Source: Cryptomeria japonica (Eukaryota > Streptophyta > Pinopsida > Cupressales > Cupressaceae). From it: a stretch of 64,000 nucleotides of DNA. Shown piece by piece: positions 25,054 through 35,754 of the stretch. The translations under genes were made by a program, and so were the position numbers. Within the stretch, counting starts at the first letter, position 1. Each line of letters begins with the position of its first letter. Location: the NCBI RefSeq assembly GCF_030272615.1, contig NC_081408.1:63794614-63858613 (forward strand). Reading direction: 5' to 3'. The notes under the pieces were generated by a model. The model saw only the letters and a list, made by a program, of their open reading frames with translations, searched no databases and was not told the origin of the DNA.

Positions 25054-25215
25054 CTTAATAATATAATACTAATATTTGTAATAATGAATATATAAATAAC
25101 AACATAATAAAAATATAAATGTAATTAAATAATGTTATTAATAATATAGTACTAATATTTATAATAATAAATAAATAGTAACAACATAATAAAAATATAA
25201 TATGATATTTACTAT
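25054..25215 (+). repeat. Tandem duplication, two copies of about 84 bp
   Basis: TTAATAATATAATACTAATA (25054) recurs as TTAATAATATAGTACTAATA (25138). Both copies continue through ACAACATAATAAAAATATAA. AT-rich, no coding potential. Confidence 0.75.
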
Positions 25216-28200
25216 AACTCACATTTTTGTTTTTTTTTAATCGTTTTAATTTTGATAATACCCTTAACTTCTTTTTTTTGTGCTAAATGAGGCAATTAAT
25301 TTTAAACTCTAAAAACTCTTATATTATTGAAAATATAATATTACATCTATTCTAGTAAGATTATCCATTTACCATAGCATGAGTATCAGTACATATTAAT
25401 TACTTTACCCTAATAACATTACTTATATTATTTGCCCAAATCAATAATATTAAAGTTATTGTTATCTTTTCAAATTTATTTTACACATCTAATAAACAAA
25501 TATTTAACAAATTATTTAGAATCTATATTATTGTTTTGTTTTATTATTTTGTCTTTTAACGAAGTGTTGTTCAAATATTTGTAATACTAGAGTTCTACAA
25601 GGTATTTCAATCAACCCAGCATAATTAAAATTAATGATTATTTGAATTATATTTTTTGTAGGATTCTATTCTTGTTTTACAAATATTCAATGTTTAGTTA
25701 AATTTAGTGATACTCACTTTAGATGTATAAGATATTATTAGTATTAATTAGTTACGTTTTTTTATCGTTTGAAGTCTTTAATGTTCACATTCTTGATCTT
25801 CATATTATTACATAAATTTTTTATTACATTGTTAAATGATAAATTTAAGATTTGATTAAATTGAATTTATTAAAATCTTAATGAGAAACATACCAAGGTG
25901 TCATATAAGGAAACCATGTCATTAGTAGTAGAAATATGTTTAAAAAGTTAAGTCAATAGGTTAGACTTCATTGAAAGAATAAGTATGTATATAATGGTTA
26001 GAATTTAAATTGTAGCTTGTGGTTTCCTACAATGAAAGGAAGAAATGGTAATTTATAATTATAATTGAATGTTAATCTAGTATTTGAAAAGTTGGATTTA
26101 GTCTTTTGGAATATTCTTTAACTTATTTCGTTCAAAACAAGTATAATCTTTAAGCGTCAAGAATGTTATATAGAGGAAATATTATGTTATAATAAAATGA
26201 TTATTACTTATATAAATAACAATGTATTCTTTATATTAAGACAAGAGAGAGAAGGGTTAGTTATATGTAATTGTTGATTCTAGTGTAAAATCATGTACTT
26301 GATAGATTGAATAATATAAATTATGCAATATGTGTACCATATCGATGTTTCTATTGGTCCAGTTCTTAATCATAATTTTATTATCAAGAGGACCTTATAT
26401 TGTGTCCTTAATACCCTATATAAAATATTTATATGCTGTCTAAGAGTGATAAGATGTAAATATGACTAGGAAGGGAATCTGAACGTGATCTTTTTATAAC
26501 CTCAAACGCTTGATTTATGTATCCTATACAAATTTATTGTGTTAGGGGAGAATGCTTATGACTAGGGTTGGATGTTAGTGATGATGAACTATGTAATCAT
26601 ACAAATTTTGTATCTCCTATAGGGTGAGTTAACTTTTCTTATTAGAGTCAATCATGAATGTAGGAGAGGGACAAATGAATGTCTTATAGACAGATATATT
26701 TTCTTGGGAGGACCTATCCATGTACCTAGTATGGACCTGAACTCAAAACACTACTTTCCTTTATTTATATTTAGTGCCTTCTAAATTATGATCAACAAAG
26801 TGAATCCCGATTGAGAAATACCCTATGATTATTGTATCTCAAGAGATAATATTTCTTAATTATTCATTGGGTCTATGATGAAATGTCATCAGTTAATTGT
26901 ACTTGTCTTTGTCTAATACTTGAGAGGAGATCTTCATTTGTATAGTCTATGTAATAGGTCTATTTATCTAATTGTGTCTTTGTTTCACCTAAGTGAGTGG
27001 CAGTCAATGAGGATAATTGTCTGGGGTATGAGGCCCTAGAAAGGGTTGTGTACCTTCTTTTATAAATTTACATAATTTAAAGTCAAACTACGAAGTCTCT
27101 GTACATTCACATAGGCAAGGTCATCTATAATGAGACCCTAAAACTTTAGGTTTTGTTCTTAGGTCTGGGGATTCTGAGTTGATTGATCCTGCCACTCTTT
27201 CCTAATGTTATGTGGCTCCCTTGTGAGTTCAATGGTAGTCTAATATATGATTGATCTACTTAAATTAATTCTATGATTTATCTTGTTGGACATGTATCTA
27301 ACATTTGATAGATCCAATATTGTACATCTAGTGGTGTAGGCTTGTATGAAGGAACATGTGATAGGATGAGCCAAGCACTATTCAGGAAAGAGAAAACTTT
27401 AGAATGAAGCGAAAGGTTTGTTAATTGAGTAATGTTTAAACTAAAATCATTGTTATCCATAATTTTAGCTGAAGGTTATAGTGAGTATGATCATAATCTC
27501 TTTGGATATTTATGTAGAATGTTGTTGTTAAAAAAATTGTTGCTACATTTTAGTGATCTTCCCTTGGGTAAGAAGTGGGTATTACATTAAGGAATATCAA
27601 ATAAAATCTTAATTAGGCTTAGATTTATCTTGACTCAATAAGTTTTGGTGTAAACTTAATTTCTATTTACATATTTAGTACGTTTCAATTATGAAACTCA
27701 ATACTTATGTCAATTTGGCACCATAATTAAATAGTCCAGTAACTTGTACTTAAATATATATATGCTAATGGATTAAATGGATCAAACCTAAGACAATTAT
27801 TTTTTTTACAAAAATGTATAACTAATTATTCATTGTACATTCTAATCAATTAGAAACATTTTTTCCTAAATGTTAGTATTTCTTTTTCTCAATGTAATCA
27901 TGCAATTTTTTCTTTTTTCTTTTATAAAATGATTTAATTAGATTTCTATTGGATGAATGATTGTACTTATTATCTCAAGTTTCACATAATTATACACATT
28001 GAGTGATAAAACTTAATGGCCCATGATCTCTTTCATGAATGTAATATCCATTAATTCTTTTTTATTTTATTACATGACTTATAAACTAGTAAAGCATGAT
28101 TATGTGAGGTAATATGTACAATGATATTTGTCATATCAAAATCATTAAAATGGAAGAGTTCACAATAGAAAAAATATATATATCATTTCATCCATGTGTT

Positions 28201-28449
28201 GGTAGGTGGTCACTAGAAATAATTTATAAATCGTCAAACCTGAAAAATCTCTCCCAACATTTAATTATTATGATACTACATTTTTCTTGGAATTAAAAGT
28301 TCAAACTTATGATTTTATCATGCTCACTTAAAGAAACTTCTTTATCATAATTCAAAGGGAAACAGATAAAAAAAATTTCAATTAAGGCCCTTTAAAGTTT
28401 ATGATTTGAAGTAATGCACATTAAGAATTTTCAATATATTAATTGTAAC
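25216..28449. other. AT-rich intergenic sequence, no gene recognised
   Basis: About 3.2 kb with only short random open frames on both strands and no domain signatures. The right copy of the flanking duplication lies at 25280-25515. The rest looks like unidentifiable decayed DNA. Confidence 0.6.
25280..25515 (+). repeat. Flanking duplication, right copy
   Basis: Counterpart of 18650-18870: the same ordered segments around TTATATTATTTGCCCAAATC and AATAATATTAAAGTTATT, moderately diverged. It flanks the minus-strand LINE on the other side. Confidence 0.7.
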
Positions 28450-28555
28450 AACAAGAGATAAAACACAATCCATCATGTTAGGTTGTGGCTGCGGGGTTTC
28501 AGGTCCCCTCAAAACCTGTTTTCCCCTTAATCAAAACAAGAGATAAAACACAATC
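28450..28555 (+). mobile_element. Extremely 5'-truncated LINE-like insertion (64 bp) with 21-bp TSD
   Basis: A perfect 21-bp direct repeat beginning AACAAGAGATAAAACACA occupies 28450-28470 and 28535-28555. Between them lies a 64-bp segment, far G/C-richer than its surroundings, containing GGTTTCAGGTCCCC and ending CCCCTTAATCAAAA. A long TSD and an A-terminated insert are the signature of LINE-type target-primed reverse transcription stopped very early. The source element is not one of the two full LINEs, whose 3' ends differ. Confidence 0.75.
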
Positions 28556-28896
28556 ATATCCCTTGAGATCTAAAATTTCCTTATTTCATATAAAGAAACA
28601 TTTATTCAAATATTTGTTTTGTTTCAATATATCGATATTATCAAATTCAATTATATGAATAAAATTTATATGAAAAAATTATCGATTTAATTATTTAAAA
28701 ATATTGCAATCATAAGAACTAATGGTTACATAACGCTTAATTTAATATATTTTCATAGAAATAAAAATAATTTCACTATAATTCATCAAACAAATTGAAA
28801 TTCTTTTACATTCCAAAAAAAAAGAATATTAATGAAAAATCATATTGACAAACACATCATTTTTCCTCATAGATTACAACTTAGTGAGAGAAATAT

Positions 28897-29047
28897 ACTT
28901 TGCACGACTATCTAATTGAAAATAAAGTACATTATAAAGTATCTGATTTACTTTGCATGGTTATTTGATTGAAAATAAAGTACATTATAAAGTATATGAT
29001 TTACTTTGCAAGGTTATCTAATTGAAATTGAAGTACATTATAAAGTA
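28897..29047 (+). repeat. Tandem repeat, about 2.9 copies of 53 bp
   Basis: Copies start at 28897, 28950 and 29003 with ACTTTGCA and contain ATTGAAAATAAAGTACATTA and TAAAGTAT. The third copy is split by the MITE at 29048-29508 and resumes as TATCTAATTT. Confidence 0.85.
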
Positions 29048-29508
29048 GGGGAAGAGCACCACTAGTTGAGCATGTACCAATTGTTGTGAGGGTTGTTGAT
29101 ACCTTTTGTTCCAAATATTGAACAAATAAAACCTATTGTTTGAATCAAAAACTATCAATTTTTGTTAAGAAATGTACCAATAGTTGTTAGGAAATGTACC
29201 AATAGTTGTTAAGAAATGTACTAATATTGTAAAAAGTAACCAATCAGGTGATGCCATATTAGTTGCACAACTATTGGGGCCTCTTTTGCATGCCTATTGG
29301 TCTCACTTTTTTTTTGGGCTGTTTTGGACACCTTGGAAAAAAACATGCTGATGTGGCACCATACTTGATGATGTGGTACTGAAAGCTTAGTTATAAGTAG
29401 GGGACTTGCCAAGTAAGCTACTGTAAAAAATTGGGAGTGATTTGAAATTTCCACATAGGATTTTGAGAAGCGTGAAGTTAGGGTGCTCAACTACTGGTGC
29501 TCTTCCCC
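29048..29508. mobile_element. MITE with 25-bp terminal inverted repeats and TA target duplication
   Basis: Begins GGGGAAGAGCACCAC and ends with its complement; the terminal inverted repeats match over 25 bp with one mismatch. TA flanks each side (29046-29047 and 29509-29510). The empty site is visible in the neighbouring 53-bp repeat copies as AAAGTATCTGATTT, which confirms TA duplication. Length 461 bp, no ORF. A TA target suggests Tc1/mariner-type mobilisation, although the TIR is not the standard Stowaway sequence. It contains three ~22-bp direct repeats of AAATGTACCAATAGTTGTTA (about 29170-29228). Confidence 0.88.
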
Positions 29509-29510
29509 TA

Positions 29511-29940
29511 TCTAATTTTTGTTGTCCACTATAAAAAAAAATGTGGTTTTGTCTAGCATTCTACATTGACTTCCTATATATTTTTTCATCCCACAATCTT
29601 AAAGTAATGTAAAGGTTCAAGAGGATGTATAATAATGTCATTTGAAGATAGATAGTAGTACGTTCTAATCCAAAATATTGTTGAGCTTCACCTTCTAGAA
29701 GATAGGCTTGGCATTCAATTTTTTATTTTGAAATTTTATTTCAGAATTAGTATTGATGGTTCATCTTAAGGGGACCGTATCTGATTTTTGTTTCCCACTC
29801 TAAAGTCATATTGGTTCCAATATCAATTTTTAGTATCCTTTGTTATCCACTATCTTAAATAAGATAAATATTGAAAGAGACGTACAAAAATGTCAAGTGA
29901 GAATAGGTAATAGTACAGTATAATCCAAAATGCTTTTGAT
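29511..29940 (+). repeat. Local duplication hosting the TR-GAG insertion
   Basis: Segments TAATCCAAAATATTGTTGAG and AGAAGATAGGCTTGG (29668-29710) recur as TAATCCAAAATGCTTTTGAT (about 29921-29940) and, beyond the inserted LTR element, AGAAGATAGGCTTGG (38256-38270). The TR-GAG element therefore landed in the second copy of an older ~250-bp duplication. No coding content. Confidence 0.6.
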
Positions 29941-29945
29941 CTCTA

Positions 29946-32368
29946 TGTTAGGCACAATGTTCCACTAAGAGGGAGGTGAATCAGTGGTTTACAAAAATTT
30001 TCCTTTATCTATCCTATGTGTGTGTACCAGTTATCAAATCTAATAGAAAGCAGACTTACCGGTTAGAAGCGAGACTAACACAAATTCAAGAACACATGAA
30101 AGGGACATCATATAACACCAACATATACGAGGAAAACCCAAGATGGGAAAAATGTCAGTGAGAAATGTTGTTGGAATCTACTACTCCAATCCAGCCTCAC
30201 AATGAAACTCTGATTACAATGTTTAGGGCACCAACCCAAGGAGCTACAACCCCTGCACCGAACTCCAACTCAGTGATCTACTATGAGTATATTTAATTAC
30301 AAAAGTAATAGTCTTGTTACAAATGAATTTTGTAACTCTTATGCAAATTTCTCTACCATTTTTCCTCTCTCCAATTCTCTATTGGTTCTCTGCTTACCTC
30401 TCAGCTACAACCCTATCTCCTAAAGCAACTTACTTTCTCTTGCACGTTCACTGGTTCAATCTCTTCTTCTAATTTGTCTATTTAGTTCTCTATTGGTTTT
30501 GTTCTCTATCCATTTCGCTCCCTACCGGTTATGCTCTCTGCCGGTTATGTCACTATCGGTTTACTCCTTTATCAGACTCAATGGCTGACTGTCAGTTGCA
30601 TCACTGTTGTCAGTTGAACGAGCTTCAACCCTGTTCTCTCTCACACTTAGTCTCTTCTTCTCTTTCTTGGTGAGCACTTGACTGAATTCACTTCTTTAGC
30701 AGCAATACCCTCTCATTCAGTGGCAACCTTCATCAATTTTGGCTTGCATATTTATAAACTGGTTTTCCCGCCAAAAACTAATTCAAACTTCGAGTGATTA
30801 GGGTTTCTTCATCAACCTCGAGGAAAAAAAAATCTAAGTAGATCTCATGAGATCTGATCTCCTTGAATGATGAATTGTAACTCATCAATCAATCCCACCA
30901 TTTTTGTGTGTTCTATAACATGCCTTCCTCATTTAGCACTCTACATTTAACCTATTGGCTGATCTCTTGTTCAATCACCAAGAATGGTTGGGCGTTATCC
31001 TTCACCTACTTCAATCTAGTCAACCAGTCTGTCCTAGATCTCTATTGTCCATTTTATCTCGAGCAACAAACCTCTGCTATGCATCTCGTGAATCACACAA
31101 CCGACATAAATGTCAACCTGTCACCATCTACCTTGCTGCCCAACACTGAACAGCGAATGCATGATTGCCACTTCATCTCCACATGGCCACTTTATCGACA
31201 TCCACCTTTGTTGGGTCATTCGCGTCAGTCTAGATAGGGTCATCGACCAACTCCATTACCGGGTTCATCTACTAGTTTACTAACCCTATCGGTTATACCC
31301 TAACCGGTCTGCAATCAACCTCGCACCTTTCTTCTCTTTCGGTGGAACACCCAACCGGTCAGCACACTTGCTAACCTACCTTGTGCACATCTTTATCAGA
31401 TGAGAACCTTCTACATCTATACTTTGTCACCTTAAATGGTGGACATACCTACTAGTAACCACCTTGATGACACCATGTCATCAACCTTCAACAAACTCTA
31501 TCTTCAATTGGGCAATGTCCTTTGTCTGCAGCAATTCCAACTTTGTCTTCTTCATCATTTGACTGGTTCTCCTCTTAATCAATTTATCAAGGTGGCAAAC
31601 TCATTTGTCTAAGTGACAAACCCATCGCTCTTCAACTATCTTGCTACCTCATTATGCCTTCTTTGTTGGTCTTGTGTATATATTTGATTTCATTCACTTG
31701 AGGCATCTTAGTGTTTCACCAGTTCATCCAGTGTGAGCCTTCAATCACTTTGCTTCTACTCTTCTCTCTTATCTCAGTGGACTATGATGCATTTCATACA
31801 TAATAGGAGATAATATCCATTTACCGGTGGGAGTGGATCCTTGTCAACTACATCCTCCAATGCACCAATGTGGCTTCCCTGTTTAAGTAGCATATCTTCA
31901 AATAGGCACATTTGATCTAGTTGGGGCACATTCACTATCAGTCATCTCTTCAAATGGTGACTGCATCTTTATCTGGTGGGAGTCTTGTTGTTTGACATCC
32001 ACATTGCATATCAGTGACCTGAACATCCTTCTCCTCTAGTGTGTATGTGATTTAGGTAACATTCCCCCTCTTCATCACAATCAAAAGACCAACATCTTTC
32101 TCTCTTATAGATGTCATCATTTACTGGTTGTTATACCATACTAGTCTGTTTTCCATATCTTCCACACAAGTCAAACACTAACTTGTCTACCAGTGACTCC
32201 AATGCTCATTGATCTGAACAACATTCTCTCCCTTACCAGTGACCTGCAATACTAGGTGACATCAAAGACAGAAAATCCAATATGCATCAATGAAAGTGTT
32301 GCACATACATCTCTTATACTAGTAACCATCCTATACCGATTGACATCAATGACAACATAATGCCAACA
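29946..32368 (-). repeat. 3' LTR of the TR-GAG element (2,423 bp)
   Basis: Begins (plus strand) TGTTAGGCACAATG and ends AATGCCAACA. Collinear with 35755-38240 along its length, with scattered substitutions and small indels. Confidence 0.88.
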
Positions 32369-33959
32369 ATCTCCCCCTTTGGCATTGATGTCAACACATG
32401 TAGTATTCAACATACTACATATTCTCTCTCCCCCTTTGTGTGATCCATGGATTATCACACATGTATTAGGCGGTATACTACAAAATCTTTCTCTTTGACA
32501 ATAATTGCGAAGGGCATTATTAGGGTGACTCTCCTCCTTGTGTTTGTCGAGCACTGACAGAGATTTTTCTCCCCTTTTTCTCTACCGGATGCATCTTCTC
32601 CTTTAACCTTCATACATTGCATCCTCTCAAATCACAACATTTAAGATGTAGGGCTCGACTATCAACTGACACCAATTGTTCAGCAACCAAGTGTATATGA
32701 AAACCGGAACCCTAATGTATATGCAAGACTGAAACCAATTTAAGGCCCATGTGTCAGTGAATACAACAAACATGCCTGTCAAACTGCGTCATCCCCGTCT
32801 GATACTGATTGATCTTTAGAATCAAATGTGATTGTACTATGAGTGCTACCGATTTGAAAAGCAGATACCCTTGGTAATGAAATTCTCTTGGGTATTCCTA
32901 CAATAATTTCCATCTTTAGCAATTGGTACACCCATAAGTTCAAGCATGTCAGTTATGCTTTATGTGCACGTGAACTCTCCTTAAGTCATACACCTCAGGT
33001 CCACATTATCAGTCAGGTTCAATATTGGAGCTCCAATTTGCACCATATACAAGTTGAGCTGTGCATATGTGATCAATTGATGATCTCTCATCTCCACAAT
33101 TTCCACCATAACATATGACATGATCCTAAGTGTGCACATACAATATCATCATCATGCCATAAATCAAACCAGTTATCCCTCAAAGGATGCATGCATATAT
33201 AATCAATAGTTGGGCCAGGATATGTCTTTCAGGTCTTCATCAGCACCACCCGAGACATAAACTCCTCATTCCATGTTACCGAGGCTAATGCAATGATCTT
33301 GAAGCTCATTGTCTTACATAACCTACAAGTACTTGTTAACATTTTTACCGATAACATCCTGCACATACCGGTTTCTTGTATCGGTCCATCATCACTACTA
33401 GAGCACCTTCTTGTAACTCCTAACTTCCTGTGTCAATTTGTATCTGATCCTAATTGCAAATTTCCTATCCATTGACATATGCAGTAGTGATCCATCTCTC
33501 ATCTGTATATTTATAGCCAAGGAAGTCACTACACACACTTGTCATCTCATTTTCTTCCTTCATACTGGCAGCAACTTGTTCCTCCATTTGTCCTTCTTCA
33601 CTGAGGGGGTGAATGATAAGGTTAGTGTACTACTCCCCCTAAGGTACTACATCTTCTTTAATCCTTAGGAGATACCACCTATGCATTGAATGCACAATGC
33701 CGGTCTACGGTTACATCTTCTTTCTTCTTCCTCCATACCTACATGGTCTCATTCTTCTTCCCATTTTCAGTCTTGGGAGTAGATATTACCTTCTTTTGCT
33801 AATTGGTCCTTGCTCTACCATAATCTTCCTTATGATCGGAAGAATTTCCTTAGTAGCACACAACATCCATGCCAATCTCATGATTGGGGAACCTTATAAC
33901 ATATCAGTTAGACCATCTTCTTCTAGTCATGTTGTTGTGACCCGCAATAGAAACTGGTG
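32369..33959 (-). other. Non-coding part of the TR-GAG internal region, with PPT
   Basis: The polypurine tract AAAGGGGGAGAT reads on the minus strand at about 32380-32369, next to the 3' LTR. The remaining ~1.5 kb contains no recognisable integrase, RT or RNase H sequence in any frame and only short open frames. It occupies the place where pol would be in an autonomous copia element. Confidence 0.6.
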
Positions 33960-35682
33960 GACCTATGGATTCTGCAGGGACATTTGTCCTTTGGTTCCAT
34001 GCATGTCTCTAACTTCCATATGCTCTATATTCATTTCTATGTTGAGCATAGTTTCTATATTGGTTTCCATATGATTGCAATACCTTCTTCCCGCATTCAA
34101 ACTCTCTATGGCCAAATCCATTACAGTTATAACAAACACTATTTGCATAATCAGGAGAGGGGATATGCATGTATCTACTTGATACATTTTTCTCATATGC
34201 ATGATATCTATGAGATCCTATATTATTCCTTCTAGATCCCTTCCTACATTCTTCTACCCTATGGCCATAATAATTACATGCAAAGCAATAATCAGAGAAG
34301 GAAGGATTATGACTACAAACTTATTCTGCCATGCATGGGGATATCTTACCGGTTTGGCATCTCCATTTCTACTTCTCTAGGATGGACCCTAGGTTGTCCA
34401 TTATTTGCATTTCTTCCATCTGATCTCTTCTTTTCCTGCACTTTTTTTGTGTTGTGGGCAATAGCATTTCCTTGTCCTCTACCGGTAGGAGGTCTTCTTT
34501 GTTGTTTGCTCATGTTCTTTCTTTTGGTGAAGTTGTCTTCTCCCATCTTCCCTTTTCCTTTGGGATCTCCATTGTTTCTCCTTCTTCTAGTACTGGTGTT
34601 CATATTTGTGTCTATGTCTGAACCGGTTGTGGTTAGATCAACCTTCTTCCGGGCAGTATTCCAAACAATGAAGGTTTGTCTCTTGTTATTTCCATTTGAG
34701 GAGACAAACAGAATGTCATTGTGAGGGACATTCTTGTTGGTGGAGCATTCACCGACACCACTACCTAGTCCTTCAGCATCCTTGGCATGTTTTTGATTTT
34801 TCAACATTTTGTCCAAGGCATCACTACTACCATCAAACTAGATTCTCAACTTGAGGTCATCCTCACATTTCTCAAGGCCCTTTCATAGAATCTCCATTTC
34901 TCCTACTAGCTACGGATATTCTTTATCCTTGACTTCTATCTAAGATGCTAGATCATTACATCGACACTCCTTGGTGTCTTCTTGTTGAGTCTTCAACTTT
35001 GAGATGTATTTCTCAGATTCTTCAAGGCATCTGATCAACTGGTTCTGCTCCATAATTGCAACATTCTTGAATAAATTGTACTCATTTCTCACTCTACTAT
35101 GTTCTTCAAGTACACTCACAAGTTCTCCTTCAAGATTAACTTTTTCTTCTTCTTCTTCATCATCTTCACTATCACTGCAAAACATATCTTTTCGATGGGA
35201 TAAATTTGCCTTATCACTTTCAGATGTGTGCTTCTCACATTCTATCTCTCAGGCCATGAATAGATGAGTTTATTCATCATCAATACTGCAACTGCTGACT
35301 GATCCGCCTTCTACACCTTCACATGCATCTGCCGCATTGTTCTTCTTTCTTTCACTTTGTGATCCAGCAATGGTAGGCTCATTAACATGGAGCTTCTTCA
35401 ATCTATCCCACAAACTCTTTGTTGATCTGCACTTGTCCACCTAGGAAGAAACATCATCAGAGAGACCACTGAATATAGCCTTTATGGCTTCTTGATTGCA
35501 CCTAGATCTTTTTCCTTCTTCAAGGCTGATGGGAGGGCTGACATGACTGGGGAGACCATTAGCAACATACATCTAGAAATCATACCCTAAAGAGGATAAA
35601 TGGACTTCTATTCTACAACTCCAAATGGAATATAGTTTGAACCATCAAATACCAGAGTAGGGATTGACACTAAATAGACCAT
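33960..35682 (-). pseudogene. gag remnant of the TR-GAG element (copia-type, two CCHC knuckles)
   Basis: Minus-strand ATG at 35682 opens MVYLVSIPTLVFDGSNY, a typical start for plant copia gag (UBN2/DUF4219-type). An acidic coiled-coil segment follows (DSEDDEEEEEKVNLEGEL, about 35170-35120), then a basic Arg/Lys/Asn-rich stretch (34816-34346). Two zinc knuckles follow: CNYYGHRVEEC (about 34285-34250) and CYNCNGFGHREFEC (about 34140-34100). Stops and frame changes interrupt it (e.g. in-frame TAG soon after the start). It would encode the capsid protein that packages the RNA; this copy is unlikely to be translated whole. Confidence 0.72.
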
Positions 35683-35740
35683 TGTGTCCTTAAGACAAAA
35701 TCTACCAAAGCTAGAGAAAGCTTATCCAATAGGAACCTAT

Positions 35741-35752
35741 GCTATGATACCA
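35741..35752 (-). other. Primer-binding site of the TR-GAG element
   Basis: TGGTATCATAGC on the minus strand, two bases inside the 5' LTR. It differs at one position from the TGGTATCAGAGC site of many plant LTR elements, which pairs with initiator tRNA-Met. Confidence 0.8.
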
Positions 35753-35754
35753 AT

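Noticed and set aside
28897-29047. Short regular repeats, considered as a CRISPR-like array
   Set aside because: Head-to-tail 53-bp copies without unique spacers, in a plant nuclear context.
34278-34724. 148-aa hydrophobic open frame on the plus strand
   Set aside because: It is antisense to the Lys/Arg-rich part of gag in the minus-strand TR-GAG element, which explains the Leu/Phe-rich translation.
35004-35267. Ser-rich 87-aa plus-strand frame with a run of serines
   Set aside because: Antisense of the Glu-run in the acidic gag segment (GAA read as TTC/TCT).
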